A stretch of 64,000 bases of DNA from Lunularia cruciata (GCA_948567375.1 OX419759.1:35441493-35505492); one strand, 5' to 3'. Shown: positions 24,715 to 36,472, counted from the stretch's first letter. Translations and numbers: made by a program. The notes: generated by a model from the sequence alone, not told the origin.

Positions 24715-24992
24715 TGCCCTCCTAGTTGGCGGTTAGGTCCCTCTAACTCCAAATAGCCATCTACTCCAAGTATATGGTATACCCTATGATGGGCAAAGAT
24801 CAGGAGGCCAGGTGCTATGGAGCCCAATCGTTAGTTGCATATCTGCAATTTATGTTTTGCATGTCTGCACTTATACCATATGAAGAATGAACTAGCTATA
24901 GGTCAAGTACATCTAGGATATAATCATTGTCCCTGAGGAAGCTCTATGATTCCTCCCCTCACGATGGCTCCTGTCAAGGAGAGGTTGACATC
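24715..24992. other. Remnant 3' internal region of the outer gypsy element
   Basis: This short stretch between the LTR-proximal repeat and the foldback has no recognisable domain. It sits where integrase would be expected, so most of that region has been lost. Confidence 0.4.
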
Positions 24993-25187
24993 ACAAGAGT
25001 GGTGTTGGGGAGATGAGCAGGAGAGAGCTTTTGTAGAGCTCAAGGAGAGGTTGACATCTGCTCCTACACATGGTATGGAGGAATCATACATGGTATGGAG
25101 GAATCATACAAGGAGAGGTTGACATGTCCTCTCCTTGAGCTCTACAAAAGCTCTCTCCTGCTCATCTCCCCAACACCACTCTTGTGT
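24993..25187. repeat. 60-bp inverted duplication (foldback) of an RNase H segment
   Basis: The sequence starting ACAAGAGTGGTGTTGGGGAG (to about 25,055) is repeated in reverse complement at about 25,126-25,187. The arms derive from the element's own RNase H coding region (QEWCWGDEQERAFVELKE). The spacer contains two tandem copies of a ~20-bp unit, CATGGTATGGAGGAATCATA. The foldback marks the end of recognisable pol. Confidence 0.85.
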
Positions 25188-26102
25188 AAGCTTAGTCAAC
25201 TTCACCAAGGCCTTGGCAATGGCACTAAATCCTCTAACATAGCGGTGATAGAAGTTTGCTAACCTAAAAAATGCTCGCACTTTGCTCACATCAGTAGGCC
25301 GAGGAATACACGCAATAGCCTCCACCTTGGTATGTTGAACACCAAGTCCTCTGAGGTAGATAGTGTGACCCAAATACTGAACCTACTTGTGGAAGAACCT
25401 ACACTTCCCAAGATGTTATTTGATTCCATGAGATCTCAACCTCTCAAACACCTCCAACAATTGTCTCTCATGCTCCTCCATATTAGTGCTACAGACCAAA
25501 ATGTTATCAATATAACATCAAGCAAAATCTAATCCAACTAGGATCCTATCTATGACCCTCTGGAACTTATCAGGAGCGTTCTTTACCCAAATGGTAAGAA
25601 CTTCCACTAATATAACACATCCTTGCCGTGAGGATCAATAGCCCAGAGTGCTATCTTGGACTTATCCTCCTCCTTGATCCAAAGTACTAAAGATCTTTGC
25701 ATGCCCAATCACATCAAAAATCTCCTCCGGTGTAGGCATGGCATACCGATCAGCCCTGGTCTATTGGTTGATAGGACGGTAATCTATACACATCCACCTA
25801 TTTGTGTAGTTGCCATGCATATCATTATTGGTTGGCATCATTGTTGCTAATGCATACTCTCCATGTGAAATCTCCACCAAACCAACCTCAAAAAGGTCAC
25901 TACTTTGGCTTTGATTCAAAATCCTCTCCATATGACTATATCAATAAGGCCATTGGAAATTGGTCTATGGCTAGTCAACACAATATATTTACCAAGTCCC
26001 TTTAGAGCACCCAAATCCTTCATATTAAAGGCAAAACAACTCGTGTGGCTCCTCAAAAACCTCCAAATCCTCCATCTTTCCTCTCCAATAAGCTTGGGTC
26101 CA
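25104..26102 (-). pseudogene. Ty3/gypsy reverse transcriptase / RNase H (outer element)
   Basis: Reading on the minus strand, 26,102-25,916 encodes the RT N-terminal region (EERWRIWRFLRSHTSCFAF then NMKDLGALKG). The core is frameshifted through 25,850-25,400. The RT/RNase H connection is clear at 25,373-25,104 (KVRAFFRLANFYHRYVRGFS then QEWCWGDEQERAFVELKE). These match the family pattern in which 'KVRAFLGLANYYRRF' precedes RNase H. Stops and frame changes make it non-functional. The frame upstream is cut by the solo LTR at 26,103. Confidence 0.8.
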
Positions 26103-26860
26103 TGTAATACCAAGAGCTAGCCATATGATCTAGATGTGAAATTTGGTTTGGTAACATCTAGAATGATGTTATACATGATGGTCAAAATAGATTAGATAGA
26201 AGTATCACCAAAAGAGTACTTTTACTAATAGAGTAGAAACCAAAATAGACTTGAGAACCTTAGAACCAATAGCTAGATATATGATTTAAAGTTGAGAATT
26301 GGTTTGGTAACATCTGGAAGGATGTTACACATGATTTACTAAACAGATTAGAAAGAGGTATCACCAAAAGGGGACTTCTACTAATAGAGTATGAACCAAA
26401 ATATGCCTAAAATCTTTGAAGGCAATTTTGGAGGCCTAAACGGATGAGTAGGCCTCAAAAATGTGCAGATCCCCACCCCCCCCCTTCCAAAGGAAATAAG
26501 GCTGGCCTTCCCTCCCCCTTGGTTTGTCTCATTGAGACTTTTAGACAGTACCTTACTCACGTGATTCTAAGACTCCTACAAGAAGATTCCCTGAAAGATT
26601 CCCTCCAATCAAAGCTTGTTTGACCTACCAATTAGGACCTAGACCAACATGTCACCCATCCAAGTAAGTAATCCAAAGGTGGAGCTTGCTGACATGTCAC
26701 CTATTTGTGTGCCTAATCCTATGGTGGAGCTTCCTTGGAAGAGATCCTCTTTGTCTATATAATAAAGAGAAGGTGCTCCTTTGTGGCACCAAATGTTGAG
26801 TGTGTAATTTGTGTTTCTCCATTGTGTTTCTCTCTCTTCTCTTGTCCTCGGAGTATTACA
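26103..26860 (+). mobile_element. Solo LTR of the chromodomain-element family, inverted relative to its relatives
   Basis: The 758-bp copy begins TGTAATACCAAGAGCTAGCC and ends CCTCGGAGTATTACA. It matches the LTRs at 31,320-32,016 and 37,145-37,886 in the opposite orientation. Flanks are GTCCA before and ATCCA after, consistent with a 5-bp target duplication with one substitution. No internal sequence of that family is attached. It interrupts the outer element between methyltransferase and reverse transcriptase. Confidence 0.88.
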
Positions 26861-28250
26861 ATCCAAGATCTGGCTCCCAGGTATCCTCTGTAATTGTTGT
26901 AGGAGTGGAAGACATATTGATTGGCTGTTACATTGGGCCCTTGGGAGCAATAGTGTCATACCCCAACCATTAGAGGTCCCAACCTCTTTGTGAAAAACTC
27001 CCTCCACTTTGGCTGCAAGCTCCACACGTCCTCTAGCTGCATCCCAAGTGGACCAAGGGTGTAATCCAAGTAGCCCACACTCACTTGGATGGACTCCAAG
27101 TAGACCACTCTCCCTAGTAGCTACTGGTTGTGTCCCAAGAATACCATGTCCACTTGGTCCATCACACCCAACATGTGCTTGAATCATCTTGATCGGCACA
27201 AGGTTCACAAGTGTCCAAGTGGTGATGCCTATCAAATGCATCCTATATTGCTCTGCCAAGCCAAGGCTCATAATCCAGGTCAAATAGTTCAAGTCCATAA
27301 CTTGACCTAACACTTGATGTCTGGATGCCTCTAACACTGCTAGAATAGCGGTAATACCGTTATGACAACCCATTGCCTGCTCTCTCTCATCAGCGTTAGG
27401 CTCCACCAATTGCTATAAATTGTGAGTCCAAAACAAGTCTAGGTCCTCCCTCTTGAAAAGCATGAGAGTATGGGAAACTCATGAGTGTGGGAAATGCGGC
27501 TCTAGGCTGTCCAACTAGGTTCACCACTGCTATAGGTGACCTATCAGCCACTACCATTGCCTGAGACTAACGCCCAACATCCAAGATGTCATCAACAAGG
27601 ATGTGGTCAAGTCGCTGAATCCGATCATATGCATGTTGTAAAACCTCTCTGGGTAAGAGGTTCGTCCACCAAAGACAAAGACAATGAGCTTGTGATCCCA
27701 ATTTGGCTACATCCAACAATACAACAGGTCTCATCCAAGAATGGACCTAATGTGTACTCACTACCACTCTAGTGCAAGAATCAGCCATCAAAGGAACGTT
27801 CTCCAAAAAATAAGCTAGAGAAACAGACTGATGAACTTGAAGATGTCATAATATCTATAACATCTCCCAAAACACACCAAAACAAGGATCCTAAAGACCC
27901 AAACCGTGGCCTGCACATGTATGTCCCTGACATGGCCATCCAAAAATCACCAAGTGAATAGGCCCATGTCTCTCCAGATCATGTGCCCCTAGTAAGGAAA
28001 TGTCTGTTGGTAGGGCCTTTTGGTAACCTCTGACTTTTGGTAATAACTCCGGATACCGATAGGCCAAGTGTGCCACATGATGTAGAGAGACTTACCTAGA
28101 AGTCTAATCTCTCTCTTTGTACCTTTGTACTTGTATACCCGCCTGTAATATTGCAACTAGTTCGGTGCTAATCCCACCTAACAACTCCAATAGACATATC
28201 CCCTCTATTGGATACTACCAAGCAATGAGTGTACTATCCAACTGTCAAAG
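26861..28250 (-). pseudogene. C5-cytosine DNA methyltransferase domain inside a gypsy element
   Basis: C5 methyltransferases transfer a methyl group from S-adenosylmethionine to cytosine. Motifs in order on the minus strand: motif I LLELLGGIST (28,164-28,193, SAM binding), motif IV GWPCQGH with the catalytic Cys (WPCQG at 27,923-27,937) followed by AGHGLGL, motif VI ENV (27,795-27,803), a WWTNL segment near 27,655-27,690 matching the 'RARYFWGNL' region of DNMT3/DRM proteins, and a C-terminal DEREQAMG...LGQVMDLN segment (27,290-27,400) matching the motif IX/X region. Motifs I to WWTNL share one frame with about seven stops; the C-terminal part is in another frame. The frame of 26,639-27,409 runs on into the solo LTR, so its last part is not element coding. 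It is a dead copy, but its motif order is intact. Confidence 0.82.
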
Positions 28251-28318
28251 TAATCAACTCTAGATGCTCATCCTCACACTCATCTCCTGAAGGCTCCACT
28301 CCAAGCCTGTTGCACCAA

Positions 28319-28960
28319 CTAATCTGCATGTTGTTGCAATGCCTCCTCTGAACTCCACAATGGAACATCCAAGGTGGATGGAAAAATCCCACTCATACTC
28401 CAAATCCGAGCGATCTCCTTTGGTACTAGAGTATCCTCTGCATGGGCGTTCACCTCCAACAAGTCACCAATCCAAGTAACCGCACCATTGAAAGCTAAAA
28501 CTGATGTTGCCATGGTCCCGGACTGTAGTGAGCCAAGACTATCACTACTAAAACATACAGGTAGGCAACATACCCATCCCTCACCAGACTGCCAACCTGG
28601 TCTATAGGAGGTTGTCTCCTCCCAATAGTCAATGCTTAAACCCATGGGGTATAACACTACTTTCCCAACTAGCACATCATATGACTCAACTATTGTCACA
28701 ATAGCTTGAGCTCTCACCATTAAGCTATTAGTTGGATGACCAGGCTGAACCTAGATAACAAGCTCCTCACGTGTGATGTACTATGTCGAACCACTACTTA
28801 GAGATGTTTGGATCTGAAATGGACACCTCTCCACATTGGTCTTCCATAACCCTAGATCGACTACTGCAGCCTTTCCCAACATAAGGCGTTGCGCACCAGA
28901 GTCTAACAAGACTCTCTATGGTGTATAAACCTTCCTTGAAGGTCCCACCAAATAGAAAAT
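28319..28960 (-). pseudogene. Aspartic protease and YDVLVG linker domain of the outer element
   Basis: The minus strand around 28,903-28,780 encodes a retroviral-type aspartic protease with active site LLDSGA (DSGA at 28,892-28,903) followed by LMLGKAAVVDLGL. Downstream, 28,720-28,319 is a 133-codon frame with ESYDVLVGKVVLYPMGLSID and YRPGWQSGEG. That segment belongs between protease and the methyltransferase in this element and is not a standard gypsy domain. A stop at 28,319 and a frame change separate it from the methyltransferase. Confidence 0.68.
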
Positions 28961-29514
28961 CCCCCTTTGGTTATCAAATAGGACAACACCAGGTGTGAAC
29001 CATGCTCTCTCAAAGGCCAGTCTAGCTGGCAACTCTTCTAGTCTAGCCGTTGTTGCCTACCATAAACCACTGGTTGCTGAATGGATCCCATGCTCCTCAA
29101 CCAAGTCAACTCCACTACCAATCACCTCTGCTCTAGTAGTATGAATCACGTCATCCCTACTCTCATAAAGCGTGGCAGCCAATTGGAACATTGGGGCTAA
29201 GTCAACTCCCAATGTAAACATGTCATTGGTTGAAAACAAAGGGCACCGCATAATCAGTTGAGCCGCTCCTAAAATTGTGCTAGACTCAGTCTATGTAGTA
29301 GAAGATGGTTGACTAGCAAATAGTCGATTATGCACTCCATCACCACCTACCACACTTGCATTGGGACATCTAGGAGCCATGGATGCCATCTGCAATGCCT
29401 CAAATAGCATGAAAGACTAGGGAAGTCTGACCTATCTCCCAACCTCTCTTCTTTGTGAGTCAAACTCCACTTATATTCCTTTAGGCTCTAGAGCATGTAT
29501 TGCATTCCTAGTCA
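28961..29514 (-). other. Gag-protease spacer of the outer element
   Basis: This is part of the element's polyprotein region with only a broken 64-codon frame (29,251-29,057). I see no motif I can name. Confidence 0.4.
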
Positions 29515-31120
29515 CTATTGCAGATGCATCCACCAGTGTTGCTCTACACATGAAATCCAAAGCATCTTTATCACCAACATATGAGGTGGAAGCCTCAATA
29601 CCCAAATTTGATCTCCTCTGAGCGATAGCCATACTAGCCAATCTCTACTCCAATTGCTCAATCCGAGTAGCCATAGTTGTATTAGAAGTAAGGGCAGGTA
29701 CTGCACCCCTACTAGGTGTAGATCTTCTACCACCACCTCGTCCTCCATGAACTAGAGCTCCTCTACTACCTGCCATAGCAGCCCTACCACTCCGTAACTC
29801 CGGGTGTAGGTCAAAGCATCGATCACTAGTGTGACCAAATCTGTGACAATGCTCACATTGTCTTTGTGTTGGCTGTGATGCACCCAAGGTAGCAGGTCCA
29901 CTACCCTGAGTACACTCTCTCTAATGGTGAGGTCCAACACAAGTCCAACAAGAAACACCACTACTCACTGTTTGTTGCTGACCCAAAAATGAAGGTAAGG
30001 GTCTAACTCCACTAGGCCCTCCACTCGCTCCATAGCATCTGGGCTGTCCACCCTATCCTCAAAAACCAATTAGGTGTGATGCACTCTACTGCACTCTAAA
30101 AGAAATCACCGCTGTGGATGCGGTTTCCCTACCAAATCTAGATGTCACCACTCTCTCCTCCACCATGTTGAGCTCAATACGCTCAGCCAAACCAAGGACC
30201 ATTGCCAAAGTAGGCAAAGTAGCCCATAACAATGTAGCATCACAAACTCTATGTTGCAACTCCCAATTCAGTATCCCATACCAAAACTGGATTGCTTAGG
30301 CCTGAGTAACTCCTTGAGTGAAATTGATCAGCTGCCTCATGCAAGTGTATGCCTTGCATAGGCTCTCTCTAGCCTTCCGTTAGAATTCTTGCAAGCTCCT
30401 CAACTTGTCAGTCCGCACTCCCTGGTAGTTCTACCTCAAACATTGGAAGAACTCCACCGTGGGGTTAAACCTTAGTACCACACCACCTCCTATAGTGGTA
30501 CCTCCACTTGTAGTAGCACTATCTCCAACTAGTGCACCTCCACTAGCTCCACCAACACTGCTCGAGCTAGAACTCATATGTATAGCCAATCTACTCCTAG
30601 CCACCAAACCTAAAGTGATAGAGATATAGTTTGGAGACCAATACTGTCTCCATAACTCAATCTCCTCCAAATGAGCTCTCCTGAACTCATAGTAGTCATC
30701 CATCGGTGGACCCTCTAGATGTTGAAACAACCTCTTCCATGCCATGAAGGGCGTAAACAAAGTTGAGTTCTGCATCTGCTATAGATCACACCAACTATCA
30801 AACTCTTGGATGAAGTCATCCAACTCAATGGTACCCATAGTACTAGAGTAACGCCTAGGGCCTTTGGAGGCCCCATAAATCTTTTCCATGTCCCACAACA
30901 ACGGTGCAGACACACCAAGTGCACTCTCAACTAAATCAACTCTTGTTTCAAACTCCAACTCAGAGTCAATCTCCTCCCTCACTAGGACCTGAGATACAGG
31001 TTGATACCAAGTGCCACTCCAAGTAAACTCACTATAAACTGCAGGGCTAACTCCTCTAGAATCCCTAACAAACTCTATTGTGACAAAGTAACCACAACTG
31101 CAACCGCAAACCAAAACCAC
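29515..31120 (-). pseudogene. Gag of the outer gypsy element
   Basis: Frames on the minus strand give a gag retrotransposon domain: ELDDFIQEFDSWCDL near 30,780, continuing after a stop as FMAWKRLFQHLEGPP (about 30,745) and DDYYEFRRAHLEEIELW. Around 30,360-30,290 the RQLINFTQGVTQ segment is visible. A CCHC zinc knuckle CEHCHRFGHTSDRC lies at 29,816-29,857 and is followed by a glycine/arginine-rich tail. Gag packages the element RNA. Several stops and frame changes show decay. Confidence 0.72.
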
Positions 31121-31319
31121 AAACTACAATAGCAAGTTGCAATCGCAAGTAGCAATTGAGTGCCAACACCAACTAAGCATCCCCAAGTGCCAATACCCAC
31201 GGAACACCATCCACTAATGTAACTCTAATTGAGATAAAAACACTAGGGGAAAGGGCAACCTATAACCTACCATCACAACACGCACTCTCACAATCTACAG
31301 GTCATCACTTCTTGCCTCA

Positions 31320-32016
31320 TGTAATACTCCGAGGACAAGAGAAGAGAGAAAACACAGATTGCATACTCAAACATTTGATGCCCCAAGGGAGCACCTTCTC
31401 TTTATTATATAGAAAAAGAGGATCTCCTCCAAGGAAGCTACACCATAGGATTAGGGACACAAATAGGTGACATGTCTGGTCTAGGTCCTATCTGGTTGGT
31501 CAAACAAGCTTTGACCAGAGGGAATCTTTTAGGGAATCTTCCTATAGGAATCTTAGAATCACGTGAGTAAGGTACTGTTGGAAAGCTCTTGATGAGACAA
31601 AGCAGGGGGAGGGAAGGCCAGCCATTCCTCCACTTGGGGGGGGAGGAATCTGCACATTTTTAAGGCCTTATTCATCCGTTTAGGCCTCCGAAATTACCTT
31701 CAAAGATTTCAGGCATATTTTGATTCCTACTCTATTAGTAGAAGTCCCCTTTTGGTGATACCTCTTTCTGATCTGTTTAGTCCATCATGTGTAACATCCT
31801 TCCAGATGTTACCAAACCAATTCTCACCTTTAAATCATATGTCTAGCTATTGGTTCTAAGGTTCTCAAGTCTATTTTGGTTTCTACTCTATTAGTAAAAG
31901 TACTCTTTTGGTGATACTTCTATCTGATCTATTTTGACCATTATGTATAACATCATTCTAGATGTTACCAAACCGAATTTCACATCTAGATCATATGGCT
32001 AGCTCTTGGTATTACA
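31320..32016 (-). repeat. 3' LTR of the chromovirus
   Basis: The 697-bp copy is shorter than the other LTR because one of two direct copies of GGTGACATGTCT and the sequence between them is missing (compare 37,290-37,350). Confidence 0.92.
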
Positions 32017-32032
32017 GACCTCCCTCCTTTTA
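32017..32032 (-). promoter_or_regulatory. Polypurine tract of the chromovirus
   Basis: On the minus strand the sequence immediately before the 3' LTR is AAAAGGAGGGAGGTC, the expected plus-strand primer site for reverse transcription. Confidence 0.75.
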
Positions 32033-33230
32033 AGACGCAACGTCCTTGTTGTGCAATTGTTGCTCAAATGCTTGCACCAACACATGTGCATGTGCCAAAT
32101 TGGCAGCGGGCTCCCAGGTGGCTTCATAAAGGGGGTAACCTTTCCATTGTACTAGATAGTCCACCCACGGGTGGCGAGTACCACGCATGCGTTTTTGGAG
32201 AATTCGTTCCACTTCATATTCCTCTGTGCCATCAATGAGTGTCGGACAAGGTCAAATGTCTGGTGTGGAATGACCTTGGCCTGATTGGGGAGCATATCTG
32301 CGTAGTAGGGAGACATGGAACACTGGATGGATCTTCATCTGTGGTGGTAGCTCAAGGTGATAGGCCACAAAGCCGATGCAACGAAGAATCAAGAAAGGCC
32401 CAATAAAACAAGGTCTGAGCTTACGAGGTGCAACTAAGGTGAGGTTGGTTGTCGATAGCCACACTTGATCCCCAACATTGAACTCCATGTGCCGACGGTG
32501 TGCATCAGCATACTACTTCTGTCAATTTTGCGCAATCTGTAATCTGTGCTTGGCGCTCTCCACACCTTGTTGAATTCTAGAAACAAATGTGTTGACTGCA
32601 TCGACCTTGGTAGCCACTGGACGGATCTTCATCAAGCTAGAAGGTGTGAAGGGATGCTCACCGTACATGAGGAAGAATGGAGTGACTTGGATGGATGCAT
32701 TCACTGAATTGTTGTAAGCAAATTCCACCAACGGGAGTAGGGTGTCCCACCTCTCTTGCTCTTCTAAGGTGAAGCCGCGTAACATGTCTTCAATCGTCTG
32801 ATTAGCCCACTCTGTTTGGCCATCTATTTGGGGGTGGTAACCTGTGGACATGGCCAACTTGGTTTTGAAGAAACCAAAGAGTGTTCACCAAAACAAGCTG
32901 GTGAATTGGGTGCCTCTATCGGTGATGAGTACTCTAGACAAGCCATGGTGAGCAAAGACTACATCTAAGTATAATTGAGCTAGTTATGGAGCGGTCACCT
33001 CCTTGGTGGTAGGGCATACATGAATCATTTTGCTAAGCCGGTCCACAAAGACCACAATGGAGTCAAACCTTGAGGTGGTCTTGGGTAATTCACAGACGAG
33101 ATCCATACTCACTTGTTCTCAACATTGGGTAGGAGTGGGGAGAGGTTGAAGGAGCACTGCAGGAGCTTGATTAGAAGCTTTGTTCTGTTGGCAAAGTAGG
33201 CAGCTATGCACATAGTCCATCACATTGTTG
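32030..33230 (-). pseudogene. Integrase and C-terminal chromodomain of the chromovirus
   Basis: Integrase inserts the element DNA; a chromodomain can direct insertion to marked chromatin. The zinc-binding pair SCLLCQQNK and core segments MDLVCELP and ITDRGTQFTS are read near 33,190-32,900 across frame changes. From 32,857 the frame has TGYHPQIDGQTEWANQTIE with the catalytic-region Glu, then at 32,488 a GPY-type segment ([16 protein letters not shown]), and at 32,212-32,030 the chromodomain (VDYLVQWKGYPLYEATWEP). The stretch 32,857-32,030 lies in one frame broken by stops. Confidence 0.88.
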
Positions 33231-33231
33231 C

Positions 33232-35358
33232 TCATCTTGGGCCAATAGTAATGGCGCTTGACTGCATCCAAGGTCTGTCCACTCCGACATGAGCTGCAAT
33301 GGCCAAATCATGACATTCTGCTAGAATGGTGATGCGTAATTTTGGGACATTTGGGATCCATAATCTGCCATCCCAAAAGGTGAGTCCTTGGGTACTGGTG
33401 ACACCTTTGGATGATTGTGCTTCTATAATCTGTGGGTCAGTTTTTGTAGCAGCCATAATCTCTTACCAGAACTCAGGGTTAATCTTAACCTTTGCCACCA
33501 AGTTGTTGGCCATTGGCATGCAGGTGAATGCATTTGCAAGTTGCTTCTTACCTTCCACATAGGTGATTATCATGTTAAAGCGTTGTCGCCACTTTGCCCA
33601 CCACATTTGGAAACGAGATAGATCCTTCTGCGTCTCAAGGTAGACCAGAGGTTTGTGGTCTATCTCTACTACAAATGCCTTCTCGCCCAAGTAGTGTTTC
33701 CAATGCTTGGTTGCTAGAACGATGGCCAGCTCTTCTTGTTCTATGGTGTGGTAGTTGCGCTCTGTTGGTAACAACTTTCGAGAGAAATATGCAATTGGAT
33801 GCCATCCGTCATGCCACTCTTGTTGTAGGATTGCTCCTATTGCTACGCCTGATGCATCTGTAGCCAACTTGATTGGACATTTTGGGTCATACCACTTCAA
33901 GATTGGTGCATGTAGCAAGGCGGCCTTCAATTCTTGAAAGGCCAACTCTTGTGCAGTTCTCCATGTCCACTTCTTCTCCTTGCCAAGTAGTGTCGTTAAA
34001 GGCTGTGCAACCTTAGAGAAGTCCTTGACAAATCTACAATAGAATCCCGTCAACCCCAAGAAGCTCTTAAGTTGAGTCTGATCTTCTGGGGCACTCCATT
34101 TTTGAATGACCTCTATTTTATTTGTCAATACTTGAATGCCCTCTGCACTTACTCTATGCCCCAAGTAGTCTACTTCGGACTTGCCAAACTCACACTTTGA
34201 GATTTTGGCGTACAATTGATTTTGTCTTAGAATCTGGAGGACCTCTCATAGATGTTGTTTGTGTTCTGTCATCGTGCTATTGTATACTAAGATATCATCC
34301 AAGAAGATGATAACAGACTTATCTAAGTATGGACAAAATATGTCATTCATTAGACTCATGAAAGTGGCAGGTGCCTTGGTGAGGCCAAAAGGCATCACAA
34401 GATACTCAAAGTGGCCATACTTGGTTTGAAAGGCAGTTTTGTGCACATCCTCCTCTACAATTTGGATTTGATTGTAACCACTCCGCAAGTCCAGTTTGGT
34501 GAAGTATCTCACTCCATTGAGTTGATCAAACAGGTCATCCATGCAAGGTAAGGGGTATTTGTTCTTCACTGTTTGTTGATTGAGACCCCGATAGTCAATG
34601 CACATGCGCATTGTGCCATCCTTCTTCTTCACAAACAAGACAAGGGCCCCATATGGTGATACGCTAGGTTGGATGAACCCTTTCTGTAGCATCTCCTCAA
34701 TTTGAGTCTTACACTCCTCCAACTCATGAGGTGATAGGCGATATGGGGCCTTACAAGGAGGCGTCTTCCCCGGAAGTGTCTCAATTTTGTGATCTACTCG
34801 CCTTCTTGGTGGTAATCCTGAAGGTAGATCATCAGGAAAGACATCTTGAAACTCATCCACCACATCCTTCAATTTCTCAGGAATTTGTCCATTGAGTTGT
34901 GCACTCTGGACTTCTCTTATTTGACCCATAAAACATCTATTGGTCTTACAGACAGTTGCCGTCCCTACGACATATAGAGGTAGTTTTTGCCTATGTGATT
35001 TTTCTTTAACCCCAATGATTGACCATTAGTGGGTTCTCACTACTTTCTTCCTCCAATCCACCATAGGGTTGTATTGCTCCATCCATGGCATGCCTAAAAT
35101 TGCATCATAACGAGCTAACTATATCACTCGCCACTCAATTGCTTCTTGATATTCTCCTACAGAGAGGGTTACCCGTCTAGGTAATGATTCAATCCTCTCT
35201 GTTTGCCCATTTGGTAACTCTACTTCTTCACTTCCATCTCTCTCTAGATCCATTCCCAATCTTATTGCAACAGAGTGAGACAAGAAATTCTCTATTGCTC
35301 CCGGATCTATTAATACTCTCACTTGATCACCTTCTAGGATTCCATTCACGACAATCAA
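33232..35358 (-). pseudogene. Protease, reverse transcriptase and RNase H of the chromovirus
   Basis: One reading frame from 35,358 to 33,232 with a few stops. The protease active site is IDPGA (residue 18 of the first segment; the family consensus is D-S/T-G-A, so the Pro is a substitution). RT follows at 34,929-34,246 with [51 protein letters not shown] and the active site FLDDILVY. A stop then separates it from 34,215-33,463 with [17 protein letters not shown] and RNase H residues in [20 protein letters not shown] and IDHKPLVYL. The segment 33,456-33,232 starts the integrase zinc-binding region. Together these copy element RNA into DNA. Confidence 0.9.
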
Positions 35359-35453
35359 TTGTGAGGTTGCCTTTTGGGATTGTTGCGCATTATTCTTCTT
35401 CCTTCCCTCACTTCTCTACTTCCTTATTGAGCCAGTAAGGCCGTGAGGTACAT

Positions 35454-36472
35454 TTACTGGCGATCTTTGTTTTTTGAAGTGATTTCCACCTCCTCCTCGT
35501 CAATGTGCCTCTCCATGTTGTTCAAAGATCGCCTGAACGAAGGCCGAGGGCCTCTAGGGAAACGAGTGCAACAGTTGGTAGATATGTGCCCAATACGGCC
35601 ACAATTGTAACAACGGCGTTGTTCTCCTTGAGTCCCTTCTCCTCGTGGGACTCCACTCTTCGTTCTTCTACCCGTCCCTGCTCCTCTTGAAGCGGTCGTG
35701 CTCCTCGATCTCGGAATCAAAGGTTGCCCAATTTTATCGGTACTGGTCCACCCATGTGTGGCATTTCTGCCCAATAATATTGAGGTAGAGCTACTCCTTC
35801 ACCTCCACCTAATGCTCTTGCTATTCTTTGCGTACAAGCAATGGCTTCAAATACCGTGCGAGGATTTTGCACCGTGACTTCTTGGCAAATCCGCTCTTTC
35901 AACCCTCGTTTGAAATTTTTGAGAGCCTCTGCTGGACTCATGTTGGTAATTGCAACTTGTAGGTCCAAAAAAGCCTCCACATACTCCTGTACGCTATTCT
36001 TCTGTCTCAATCCCCATAGTCGGGTTTGAGCCATCTACACAGAATCCATCAATTGGAAATTCTTCAATAGTCCTTCTTACATTGATGTCCATGTGACCTC
36101 CCTTCTCTCTGCCAGCATGGATCATTCCCAAGCATCATACCATGTGAGGGCTTTATCGGTCAAGTACCCACATGCAAACCCGCCTACAACATGCTCTGTG
36201 ATCTTTGTTGAGAACAATCGGAAATATCGATTCATTCTCAAGATCCAATTTTCCACTACTCCCATCAAACGCTGCCCCTTGTAAGGCTCAATGTTGTAGG
36301 TCTTCTTCATTCGGAGTAGCAATGTGGCTTCATTGTTGATAGGGTTCGTAGGCACGGGTGCCTCTCCAAGTACTTCAGTCATAGGTACTGGGTTTTGAGA
36401 CGGCTCTTCTTCTTGCATGGCTTGATCGTTCCTGAGGATCTGCACTTGACTTTGTAATATCTCCATGGTCAT
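35454..36472 (-). pseudogene. Gag of the chromovirus
   Basis: The segment 36,472-36,122 contains NIEPYKGQRLMGVVENWILR and a typical gag core ending LTWYDAWE; it stops and resumes in the same frame at 36,034-35,717 (SVQEYVEAFLDLQVAI, NFKRGLKERI). A frame change leads to 35,774-35,454 with the zinc knuckle CYNCGRIGHISTNC. Gag forms the particle that packages element RNA. Confidence 0.85.

Noticed and set aside
26639-27409. 256-codon ORF as an intact gene
   Set aside because: Only its first part is the methyltransferase C terminus; the last ~220 bp are solo-LTR sequence read through by chance.
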